Below are positions 49,211-57,070 of a stretch of DNA of 64,000 bases, in pieces. Position 1 is the stretch's first letter. Every line of letters begins with the position of its first letter. The position numbers and the translations under genes are program-made. Source of the stretch: Streptomyces cyanogenus. Its GTDB lineage: Bacteria > Actinomycetota > Actinomycetes > Streptomycetales > Streptomycetaceae. Where the stretch lies: positions 6,424,001-6,488,000 of the forward strand of contig NZ_CP071839.1 of the NCBI RefSeq assembly GCF_017526105.1. The letters run 5' to 3'. A model generated the notes under the pieces. That model was given only the letters and a program-made list of their open reading frames with translations, had not been told where the DNA came from and ran no database searches.

Positions 49211-49585
49211 TCAGACGAGAGGGGCGAAGAAATAGGTGTCGCGGCTGGAGAAGAGGCCGTCAGGACGCACGGTGAAGCCGTCCGCGAAGCGCAGGTGCAC
49301 CGGGGTGCCGTCGTGCAGATCACCCTGGAACTCGCCGAACACACTGACCGTGTGACCATCCGTGAGTAACGTGGTGAGAGCGTGCTGGCCTGCGCGGATC
49401 GTGCGGTCACGGCCGTAGAAGCCGCGCAGGCCCTCGGGACCGACCATGAGGTCGTACCCGGGCCGCCGGTAGGCGGCGTCGGGGGCGAACAGAGCGGCCA
49501 AGCCGTGCACGTCTCCGCTGTCGACCAGGTCGTAGAAGCGGCGAACTGTGCGGATCGCGAGCGGTTCGTCGGGAGCGGTGGTCAC
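49211..49585 (-). CDS. SnoaL-like (NTF2-fold) protein
   Basis: 124 residues from GTG 49585, with GAGGAGG seven bases upstream. NTF2-like fold: TVRRFYDLVDSGDVHGLAAL, FAPDAAYRRPGYDLMVGPEG, LRGFYGRDRTIRAG and VHLRFADGFTVRPDGLFSSR. Members include polyketide cyclases, isomerases, hydroxylases and non-enzymatic proteins, so no reaction is claimed. Codon 73 is TTA (49367-49369), so translation should need the bldA tRNA. It lies between the NRPS and ilvE genes. Confidence 0.82.
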   Translation of the reverse strand: MTTAPDEPLAIRTVRRFYDLVDSGDVHGLAALFAPDAAYRRPGYDLMVGPEGLRGFYGRDRTIRAGQHALTTLLTDGHTVSVFGEFQGDLHDGTPVHLRFADGFTVRPDGLFSSRDTYFFAPLV

Positions 49586-49614
49586 TGTCGTGCCTCCTCG
49601 ATGGGGACGGTTGG

Positions 49615-52600
49615 TCATGAGTTGCCTCGGCGGCGGGCGCTCAGCACGGGTACGGCAGTGCGTGGCGGTGCGAGCCGGCCGACGAGAACGGCGACCGTCG
49701 GCGCTTCGAAGACCGCCTTGATGGACAGTTCCGCCCCGAGGGCCGAGCGGACCCGGTTGATCAGCTTGGTGACGTGCAGGGAATGGCCACCCAGATCGAA
49801 AAAGCTGGCGTCGATGCCGACTCGGTCGATTCCGAGAACCTCGGCGAATAGGTCGCACAGAACTGCTTCCTGCGCGCTGCGCGGTGCACGGCCGACTTCG
49901 CGCCGAGCGAGGACGGGGACCGGCAGGGCGCGGCGATCGAGCTTGCCGGTCGCCGTCATGGGGAGCGCCGCCACCGGGACCACCGCGGACGGCACCAGGT
50001 AATGGGGCAGCCGTTCGGCCAGGAAAGCACGGACCGTCGCGGGATCCACGCCGCTGCCGTCCCTGGCCACGACGTACGCCACCAGACGTTTGTCACCGGG
50101 CACGTCCTCCCGCACGATGACTGCGGTTCGCAGCAGCCCCGGGTAGTCGGCCAGCGCCGACTGCACCTCACCGGGTTCGACCCGGAAGCCGCGGATCTTC
50201 ACCTGCTCGTCGGCACGTCCCAGGTACTCCATGACCCCGTCGGCCCGCCAGCGCACCAGATCACCGGTGCGGTACATGCGTTCGCCGGGCGCGCCGAAGG
50301 GGCAGGCCACGAACCGCTCCGCGGTCAAATCCGGTCGGCCGAGGTAGCCGTGGGCGAGTCCCACCCCGGACATGTAGAGCTCACCCACGGTCCCCGGAGC
50401 CGCCAGAGCGAGGTTGTTGTCCAGCACGTACAGGCCCTTGCCGCGCAGGGGCCGCCCCACTGGGATGGAGGCTCGGGCATCGTCTCCGGCGGTGATCCGG
50501 TGGGCCAGAGTGAAGATCGTCGATTCGACCGGCGAGTAGCCGTTGATCAGCCTGATCTGCGGGAACTCCCGCACCAGCCGCATCACATGATGCACCGAAG
50601 CGGGCTCCCCGCCTGTCATCACCTGCCGCAGGCCGGTGAAGGTCGCCGGGTGCTCGTCCAGCAGGAAGTTCAACAGGCTCGCCGACACGTGGAGCGTGGT
50701 GATGTCGTGTTCCCGCACGAGGGAGGCGATGACCGCCGGTTCGGGACGCAGCCCCGGCTGGAGCACACAGGTGCCGCCGGAGAACAGGGCGCCGAACAGT
50801 TCGAGCGCGAAGGCGTCCCAGGACACGGGTGAGCACTGCATCCACACCTGGGAAGGGTCCATGGCCGCGAAGTCCTGGCCCAGCATGGTGCCGACGATCG
50901 CGCGGTGCGGAGTCACCACGCCCTTTGGCGCGCCCGTCGAGCCCGACGTGAACATCACACAGGCCGCGTCTAGCGGGCTGGCACGGTGCCCAAGCCCCGA
51001 AGTCGGCTGCCGGGCGATCGACTCCGCGTCGGCGTCGACACGTATCAGCAGATCAGGACGTACGGGCAGCCGCCCAGCGAGCTGCGTTCCGGTCACTACG
51101 GCGCGGGCGGAGGCGTGTGTGAGCAGCGCTTCCACACGAGTGACCGGCAGATCGGGGTCGAGCATGGTGTACGTTCCACCGGCCTTGAGCACGGCTAGCA
51201 CGGCGACCACCAGCTCGATACCGCGCTCCAGATACACCCCCACCACATCGCCGCGTCGCAGTCCGGCGGCGACGAGGTGGTGGGCCAGCCGATCGGCCCG
51301 CACATTCAGCTCGCGATACGACAGTCGCGTCCGCTCGTAGATCAAGGCAACGGCGTCCGGCCGCTCCGCCGCCTGCTGCTCGAACACCTCGTGCACTAGA
51401 CGGTCCGCCGGCTGCCGTGCCGATGAGCCGTTCCAGTCGACCAGCAGCATCCGGTGCTCGGCGTCCGACAGCACCGCCAGCTTGCTCACCGGCTGCTCAG
51501 TGGTGGCGAGTGCCGTCTTCAGGAAGCGAACCAGACGATCTGCCAGGGCGACGATCGACGATCGGTCGAATAGCTCGATGGAGTACCTGGCTGAGACATC
51601 GACGCCAGCCGCGGACCCGTCGGCGTGCTGACCCTCGGAGAACTCCATGACGAGATCGACTGCGGCGAGGTTCAGGTCGAGCACCCGCGCCTCGGCAGTC
51701 AGGCGACCGAACTCGGCGCGAACTGCGGTGAGGTCACCGGGCACCAGCATCACCTGGAAGAACGGGTGGCGGGACGGGGGACGAGCAGGTGCCAGTTCCT
51801 CCACGAGGCGGTCGAAGGGCACGTCCTGGTGAGCGTCGGCCTCGATGGCGGTCTTGCGGACCCGCGCGACGAGTTCATGGAACGAAGGGTCGCCGGACAC
51901 ATCGGTGCGCAGCACAAGGGAGTTGGCCGTACCGGACGCTTCTTGTCCGGGAGCGGGGGTGCCCAGGGGAATGTCCGTGCCGGCGCCCAGCCGGGACAGC
52001 AGGCCCGCCATGGCTGCCTGGAGCACCAAGAACACTGGCACTTGGTGCTCCAGCGCGAACGCGATGAGCCGTTCGTGCAGTCCGGCCCCGATCCTTGTTG
52101 CATGAAGGGCGCGACGGAAGGAGAGCGAGGGAGGACGGGGCCTGTCGGTGGGCAGGGCCGACTCCTCGGGTAGATCGGCCAGGGCGCGGCGCCAGTGGGC
52201 GAGTTGCCGCGACAGCTCGCTCTGCGGAACGGGTGCCGGATCGTCACGGCGGGGAGAGCCCGGCCGCACGTCAGCCGTGCCGCCCTGACACCGCGCGGTG
52301 TAGGCCGCGGCCAGATCACCGAGCACTTGGTCGAGTGACCCGGACACGGCGGCCGGGTGTTGCATCACCAGCAGCACCACATGGTCCTCGGCGCCCACCG
52401 AGAACAACTGGGCGTGTACGGACGCGTCGCCCGCTCGCATACAGTCACGCACGGCTGCTTCCAGTGCGTCGTAAAGGTCCTCCTCGGAGCAGTGGGACAC
52501 CGCCCGGGGGAGCCGCGTCTGAGGCACGAGGTCGGTCACTGCGGCCCGCAGGGCGTGCACGTCCAACGGCCCTCGCAGCCTGATGCTCAACGGGACGGTG

Positions 52601-52674
52601 CCCTGCGGGCGCGGACCATCTGGAAGGTCGTGAAGCCAGAGCCGGGGCTGATCGAAAGCTGATGAAGTCATCAC
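49615..52674 (-). CDS. Non-ribosomal peptide synthetase, one module: degenerate C, A, PCP
   Basis: 1019 residues (GTG 52674 or the adjacent ATG 52671). The condensation domain covers about residues 20-400, but its HHxxxDG motif reads QHPAAVS (105-111): the first His, the Asp and the Gly are lost. The adenylation domain (about 425-915) has FTSGSTGAPKG (575-585), core 5 as NGYSPVE instead of NxYGPTE, and lysine Lys911 in TATGKLDRR. By hand, specificity positions read roughly D-A-L-H-M-G-G-I-F-K, nearest to valine-type codes but with His at 278. The carrier domain has Ser965 in DLGGHSLH. There is no thioesterase or reductase, so release must happen elsewhere. Confidence 0.93.
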   Translation of the reverse strand: MMTSSAFDQPRLWLHDLPDGPRPQGTVPLSIRLRGPLDVHALRAAVTDLVPQTRLPRAVSHCSEEDLYDALEAAVRDCMRAGDASVHAQLFSVGAEDHVVLLVMQHPAAVSGSLDQVLGDLAAAYTARCQGGTADVRPGSPRRDDPAPVPQSELSRQLAHWRRALADLPEESALPTDRPRPPSLSFRRALHATRIGAGLHERLIAFALEHQVPVFLVLQAAMAGLLSRLGAGTDIPLGTPAPGQEASGTANSLVLRTDVSGDPSFHELVARVRKTAIEADAHQDVPFDRLVEELAPARPPSRHPFFQVMLVPGDLTAVRAEFGRLTAEARVLDLNLAAVDLVMEFSEGQHADGSAAGVDVSARYSIELFDRSSIVALADRLVRFLKTALATTEQPVSKLAVLSDAEHRMLLVDWNGSSARQPADRLVHEVFEQQAAERPDAVALIYERTRLSYRELNVRADRLAHHLVAAGLRRGDVVGVYLERGIELVVAVLAVLKAGGTYTMLDPDLPVTRVEALLTHASARAVVTGTQLAGRLPVRPDLLIRVDADAESIARQPTSGLGHRASPLDAACVMFTSGSTGAPKGVVTPHRAIVGTMLGQDFAAMDPSQVWMQCSPVSWDAFALELFGALFSGGTCVLQPGLRPEPAVIASLVREHDITTLHVSASLLNFLLDEHPATFTGLRQVMTGGEPASVHHVMRLVREFPQIRLINGYSPVESTIFTLAHRITAGDDARASIPVGRPLRGKGLYVLDNNLALAAPGTVGELYMSGVGLAHGYLGRPDLTAERFVACPFGAPGERMYRTGDLVRWRADGVMEYLGRADEQVKIRGFRVEPGEVQSALADYPGLLRTAVIVREDVPGDKRLVAYVVARDGSGVDPATVRAFLAERLPHYLVPSAVVPVAALPMTATGKLDRRALPVPVLARREVGRAPRSAQEAVLCDLFAEVLGIDRVGIDASFFDLGGHSLHVTKLINRVRSALGAELSIKAVFEAPTVAVLVGRLAPPRTAVPVLSARRRGNS

Positions 52675-52696
52675 AGGTTTCCCAAGAGTTAGCCGG

Positions 52697-53962
52697 TCAA
52701 CTGGTCGTGGGAGCCGCCGCCGAACGTGGTAGAGGCCACAGATCCTCGGGCCTCAGGGAACTGGGGGCGTACTTGCCCAACGCGCTGATCAGCAGCCGCA
52801 GTTCGAGCGCCAGACAGGACACCAGACGGGTCAGCCCCGCCGCCGGATCCTCATCGACGGCGAGGAGCGCCGCGCGCCCGAGTCCGACCGCAGTGGCACC
52901 CAGCGCCAGACACTTGACGGCTCGGCTGCCCTCCCACATCCGGCCGGAGGCGAGCAGGCACGCTTCACGGTTGCCGATCCGGAGCAGGCCCTCGCCCAAC
53001 GGCAGTCCGACCTGGCCGATCGTAGCGAGGGGGGCCCAGCCAGTGCCGCCCTCCGCCCCGTCGAGAACGACGGCGTCGGCGCCCGCTTCCCATGCGGTGG
53101 CTGCGGCGTGCGCGATGTCCCGCCCCGGATGCAGCTTCACCCAGACCTTCACCCGGGGGAAGTTGTTGCGCATCAGCCGGACCTGCTGGCGCAAGATCTC
53201 CTCCGTGAAGGTCCCCGCGCTGCCGGACCGCAGGACCTCATCGGCGTCCTGGCCGAAGATCTCGTCTATCGCGAACTGCTTGTCCACCTGAGCGGCGGCC
53301 GAGCGGTTCAGCAGGGTCATTCCGCCAAGGCCAGGCTTGGCCCCCTGACCGACCTTGAGCTCGAAGGCGAGCCGGCCGCTGTCCAGCAGCGACCGGGCGG
53401 ACGGGTCGCTGTAGACGAGGTTCCATACCTCGGCATCGGCGTCCTCGGTGCTTTGCTGGATCACCAGCCCGCCGCACCCATCCGGCAGTTCCTCCTGGTA
53501 GGCGGCGAGCCTGTCGAGGACACTGCGTCGGGTCTGCTCACCGGCTCTGCCGTATCCCGTCATGGGCACGATGTTTTCGCCGATGGTCATGGGAATGCCC
53601 AGACGCCCGGCCTGTCGGCCGGCGTTCAGCACCTGTTCTGTGCCGGCCGCTCTGGTCGATCCGAAGGCGGACATGTAGAGCGGCAGCGGGGAGCGCAGCC
53701 CGCCGATCACTGTGTCCAGGACGACGTCGCTGTGCAGGGGTTCGCGGCCGAGTTCGAGTAGCTTCTCCAGGCGCTGCGGCATGAAGACGGGCGGAGTCAG
53801 CCGCATGCCGTCCAGGGGATCGCCGGTGCGGGCCGGTGCCGGGACCGAACCAAACAGGAGCTGCCCGTAGTCCCGCCGGTCGGGGAAGGCTGCGGCCATG
53901 CCCTCGCGAGCGCGCCTTCGGACCGCTTCCTCGCCGAAGTCGTGGGTGTGCAGATCCGTCAC
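52697..53962 (-). CDS. FMN-dependent glutamate synthase-like oxidoreductase (GltB FMN domain alone)
   Basis: 421 residues from GTG 53962, overlapping the preceding gene's stop as GTGA. It corresponds to the FMN/2-oxoglutarate-binding barrel of glutamate synthase: LPLYMSAFGSTRAAGTEQVL, IPMTIGENIVPMTG, FELKVGQGAKPGLGG and VVLDGAEGGTGWAPLATIG. The glutaminase domain is absent, and I see no cluster of cysteines for the 3Fe-4S centre. It may use free ammonia to aminate a keto acid, or have been recruited for another flavin reaction in the pathway. The NRPS gene follows 22 bp later. Confidence 0.85.
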   Translation of the reverse strand: MTDLHTHDFGEEAVRRRAREGMAAAFPDRRDYGQLLFGSVPAPARTGDPLDGMRLTPPVFMPQRLEKLLELGREPLHSDVVLDTVIGGLRSPLPLYMSAFGSTRAAGTEQVLNAGRQAGRLGIPMTIGENIVPMTGYGRAGEQTRRSVLDRLAAYQEELPDGCGGLVIQQSTEDADAEVWNLVYSDPSARSLLDSGRLAFELKVGQGAKPGLGGMTLLNRSAAAQVDKQFAIDEIFGQDADEVLRSGSAGTFTEEILRQQVRLMRNNFPRVKVWVKLHPGRDIAHAAATAWEAGADAVVLDGAEGGTGWAPLATIGQVGLPLGEGLLRIGNREACLLASGRMWEGSRAVKCLALGATAVGLGRAALLAVDEDPAAGLTRLVSCLALELRLLISALGKYAPSSLRPEDLWPLPRSAAAPTTS

Positions 53963-54975
53963 GGCGACACCACTCCCGGCAGCTTCGGGAACGCGGACGC
54001 CTGCCAGACACTGTCGAGGCCGGCGATGTAGCGGGTGAACCGCTCCAGGCCGATGCCGAAACCGGCGCTGGCGGGAATGCCGTCGCGCAGCAGGTCCAGA
54101 TACCAGCCGTACTTGGCCGGGTTCTCGCCGGTCTCCCGGATGCGGCTGACGATGCGCGCGTAGTCGTACTCCCGCTCACTGCCGCTGCACAGCTCGCCAT
54201 ACCCTTCCGGGGCCAGCAGGTCGAAGTTGCGCAGCATACCCGGTTCGGTCTGGCTCTCACGGTCATAGAAGCCGCGTGACCCCTTTGGGTAGTCGGTGAC
54301 GAAAACCGGTCGACCCAAGTGGCCGGACAGCAGCGCCTCACCCGACCATTCGATCTCTGCGTCCGTATTCTGCACATGGCCCAGTTCCCGAAGTTGCTGC
54401 AGGGCCTGAGCGTGCGTCATGGACGGAAAGACTTGCGTTACCAGCGATTCGAAGGCCAAGGGATCACGGCCCAGTGTCTCCAGCTCCGCTGGCAGATCGG
54501 CGATCACCCGGCGCACGATCTGCCGGACCAGCTGCTCCAGAACACCGGTGATCTCCTCGCGCGAGGCACCGGCCATCTCGACGTCGATCTGATGGAACTC
54601 GGCGAGGTGGCGGCTGGTGTTGGTCGTCTCCAACGGCTCCAGGCGGACGTTCGGCGCGATGTAGAAGATCTTGTCGTAGGTCAGCAGCGAGGCCTGCTTG
54701 TAGAGGATCGCACTGGTCATCAGCTTGTATCGATGGCCGTAGTAATCCAGGTCCACCTGCTTCGAGCCACGCGTCCCCGGATCCGTTACCGGGCCGATGA
54801 TCGGCGGCAACATCTCCATGAACCCGGCCTCGGTAAGGTGCTCACGGGCCACGACCAGTATGTGCCGCTGGACTGCCAGCACGGCCCTGGTGATGTCCGA
54901 GGTGAGGTGCTGCCGAAGCTTACCGGGCGCAGGCAACGGCTGCTCGAGCAGCGCGGACCCCGTAACATGCGTCAT
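53959..54975 (-). CDS. Class II aminoacyl-tRNA synthetase-like protein (AsnRS/asparagine synthetase A-like catalytic core)
   Basis: 338 residues from ATG 54975, overlapping the glmE stop as ATGA. The class II catalytic core is complete: motif 2 region EPLETTNTSRHLAEFHQIDV (TSRHLAEF is typical of AsnRS) and motif 3 GFGIGLERFTRYIAGLD, with CSGSEREYDYARIV in between. The N-terminal OB-fold anticodon-binding domain of true AsnRS/AspRS is missing, so it should not charge tRNA normally. Archaeal proteins of this form make asparagine from aspartate, ATP and ammonia. In this operon the natural substrate would be 3-methylaspartate, either amidated or activated as adenylate; both are inference. Confidence 0.85.
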   Translation of the reverse strand: MTHVTGSALLEQPLPAPGKLRQHLTSDITRAVLAVQRHILVVAREHLTEAGFMEMLPPIIGPVTDPGTRGSKQVDLDYYGHRYKLMTSAILYKQASLLTYDKIFYIAPNVRLEPLETTNTSRHLAEFHQIDVEMAGASREEITGVLEQLVRQIVRRVIADLPAELETLGRDPLAFESLVTQVFPSMTHAQALQQLRELGHVQNTDAEIEWSGEALLSGHLGRPVFVTDYPKGSRGFYDRESQTEPGMLRNFDLLAPEGYGELCSGSEREYDYARIVSRIRETGENPAKYGWYLDLLRDGIPASAGFGIGLERFTRYIAGLDSVWQASAFPKLPGVVSP

Positions 54976-56339
54976 GAGACCGATTCCTTCTCGTGTTGGG
55001 TTCGAGTGACTTGGGAGGAGAACGTCGCGTCGGCCAGAGCGAGCTGGTCGTATCTGCGCTCGGTGAAGGAGAGGGAGCGAAGCAGGTCGGCGGAGGAGAG
55101 CCGGACTCGGCCATGGACCGTTCGGCGCACCGGCATCGAGCCGACGTCGCACCAGTGCAGCCGTCCCTCGGTGTCCAAGTAGCTCCGCGTGCGCCCGGCA
55201 TTGTCCGGATGCAGGCAGTACGGAACATCCAACAACCCCGTCCTGAACGCCTGGACCAGCGCCCTGCCGACAGAGGGGGCGAGAGCGAGAACGGCATCGA
55301 TGATCGTCCGCGCCTCGTCGAGGATGCCGGTGTTCTCGCCGCTGCTCGCCGTGCGCCTGGCTGGTTCCTGGGCGGCGGCTTGCGCAGCGAGCTCCAGGGC
55401 CGCGACATTCTCGGCGATGCTCGGTATCCGATGCGCTTCAGCGGACGTCTTGACGATGAGCCGCGCAGCGCCCGTCCGCACCGCCAGCCGAGCCGCGTCC
55501 TTCAGGAGCAGCGCGGCCCCAGTCGGCGTACGCGGAAACACTCCCATGTACGCGTAGAGAACGATGTGCCAGTCCATGGCGCCCAGCAACTCGGCGGCGA
55601 TCGTGGCCAGCGCATCGATTGCCTCTTCGTCCTGCGCGGCATTCGTCTGCTGCGCATAGCTGAGCGAGACGCTGCGCAGCCCGTGCTGCTTGAAAAAGAG
55701 AGCCTCCAGCACCGCCAGAGCAACCAGCAGGCCGGGTGGGCACAACTGGCCCATCATGCAGCCACCGAAGGTCTCCAAGTGCGGCTCGGCGCCCGTCTCC
55801 TGGAGCTGCGCGAACATCTCACAGCAGCGAGCCCAGTCCGCTACGGACTGCTCCAACGGGTTCCGGCTGTAGGGCAGACAGTAGGAGACCGGGCCGCCCT
55901 CAGTGGCGGCCAGCCCCGCAGCCGTCAAGGCTTCGAAGATTGCGTAGGGGGAAGGCGAACCGTGCCGGACCTGGACCGGGAAGTCCGGGCCGGCGATCCC
56001 TTCGATGACGCCGAGCGTGGTCGCGGCTCCGTGGGCCACCATCGGGTAGCCGTTCAGCGCCACGCCTTCGACCAGCGCGCGGCGAGCTAACTCGTGGGAG
56101 TTCAGGCGGGTATAGCTGTCCAGTGTGATCGTCCCCACCGTGACCGCCTCGGCCTGCCGGGTCGCCCGCAGCCCGGACCGCATCAGCCGTGGGTCGCTCA
56201 TTCCCATCCGCGGCTGGACCACTAGATGACCAGCACGCTGAGCGGCGTCGACAAACGCCCCGAAAGACCTGACCGACGGCCCCGCACCGGGCCAACCGCC
56301 GGGGTTATGCATGGGCCTTGCCTGATCACCCCCGCTCAT
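54972..56339 (-). CDS. glmE: Methylaspartate (glutamate) mutase epsilon subunit
   Basis: 455 residues. Catalytic subunit of the adenosylcobalamin-dependent enzyme that rearranges L-glutamate to L-threo-3-methylaspartate. Recognisable regions: PRMGMSDPRLMRSGL, TLDSYTRLNSHELARRALVE, GYPMVAHGAATTLGVIEGI, VQVRHGSPSPYAIFEALTAA, EPHLETFGGCMMGQLCPPGL and VSLSYAQQTNAAQDEEAIDA. It overlaps the sigma-subunit gene (ATGA at 56336-56339) and the AsnRS-like gene. Codon 84 is TTA (56088-56090). Such mutases occur in antibiotic clusters that use 3-methylaspartate, for example friulimicin and vicenistatin. Confidence 0.92.
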   Translation of the reverse strand: MSGGDQARPMHNPGGWPGAGPSVRSFGAFVDAAQRAGHLVVQPRMGMSDPRLMRSGLRATRQAEAVTVGTITLDSYTRLNSHELARRALVEGVALNGYPMVAHGAATTLGVIEGIAGPDFPVQVRHGSPSPYAIFEALTAAGLAATEGGPVSYCLPYSRNPLEQSVADWARCCEMFAQLQETGAEPHLETFGGCMMGQLCPPGLLVALAVLEALFFKQHGLRSVSLSYAQQTNAAQDEEAIDALATIAAELLGAMDWHIVLYAYMGVFPRTPTGAALLLKDAARLAVRTGAARLIVKTSAEAHRIPSIAENVAALELAAQAAAQEPARRTASSGENTGILDEARTIIDAVLALAPSVGRALVQAFRTGLLDVPYCLHPDNAGRTRSYLDTEGRLHWCDVGSMPVRRTVHGRVRLSSADLLRSLSFTERRYDQLALADATFSSQVTRTQHEKESVS

Positions 56340-56794
56340 CGCGTCATCACCCTGGCTGGCAGGGACTGGACGAAGTCACGGAAGCTGACGATCCCGGCGC
56401 TCTCTTCGAATACGGCGTCAAATCCGGCCTCTAGCAACTGACGGACACCGTGCCCTTGTTCTCCACCGGCGATGCCGAGCTTGCCCCCGATGACAATGGG
56501 TGTGGCGTACAGTTCGTGGTAGTTGCGAAGCAGCCTCACCACGCGCTTGCCGTCGACGAAACCGTGCCCGTTGACCGTGGAGATCACGATCAGATCGGGA
56601 CGCCGGGCGCGACATGCGTCGACCACCAGCTGGTCGGGCACACAGCCGCCGAGGTTGATTACCCGATGCCCCAGCTCCTCAAGGAGGAGCTGTATGTAGA
56701 CCAGATTCCATGTGTGAGCGTCCGAAGCCACGCTGGTGACCACGACGTCCAGGCCCTCGGTGTCGGGGGGATGCGCGTAGAACTGGAATTTCAC
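56336..56794 (-). CDS. glmS: Methylaspartate (glutamate) mutase sigma subunit, cobalamin-binding
   Basis: 152 residues from GTG 56794. Flavodoxin-like B12-binding fold: VVTSVASDAHTWNLVYIQLL, LGHRVINLGGCVPDQLVVDA, DLIVISTVNGHG, IVIGGKLGIAGG and FDAVFEESAG. The cobalamin motif DxHxxG appears as DAHTWN: Asp and the Co-ligating His are kept and the Gly is replaced by Asn. I believe this variant is shared by mutases of antibiotic clusters. It overlaps both neighbours (GTGA upstream, ATGA downstream), so it is tightly coupled to the epsilon subunit. The symbol here means mutase, not glucosamine synthase. Confidence 0.92.
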   Translation of the reverse strand: MKFQFYAHPPDTEGLDVVVTSVASDAHTWNLVYIQLLLEELGHRVINLGGCVPDQLVVDACRARRPDLIVISTVNGHGFVDGKRVVRLLRNYHELYATPIVIGGKLGIAGGEQGHGVRQLLEAGFDAVFEESAGIVSFRDFVQSLPARVMTR

Positions 56795-57039
56795 AGTCGT
56801 ATCCTGTCGAACGGCTTGACCTTGTAGTTGTTTTCGGACGTCATGACCGCGCCCAGAACGAATGCTGGCGGAACCTCGGAGGTGTCGACGGCTTCCGTCC
56901 GGAAAGCTGTCTCCGGATCGCCGTAACGCTCGGGGCGAGTCACCGTCGTGCGCAACCGCGCGGGACGGTCCCGAACGAGGGCGGATTTCTCACCTCGTAC
57001 AGAGTGCTGGTGCTCGAGGAGCCCAACCCAATCTCCCAC
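56791..57039 (-). CDS. Small hypothetical protein in the biosynthetic operon
   Basis: 82 residues if started at GTG 57039; no good ribosome-binding site is seen, so the start is uncertain. Its stop overlaps the glmS start as GTGA, the main argument that it is real. It reads MGDWVGLLEHQHSVRGEKSA at the start and NNYKVKPFDRIRL at the end, hydrophilic, without membrane segment, cysteines or a known motif. It is not an MbtH-like protein. No function is proposed. Confidence 0.5.
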   Translation of the reverse strand: MGDWVGLLEHQHSVRGEKSALVRDRPARLRTTVTRPERYGDPETAFRTEAVDTSEVPPAFVLGAVMTSENNYKVKPFDRIRL

Positions 57040-57070
57040 TTTTTGAATGGTGAAGGCTTATGTCAGGTCG

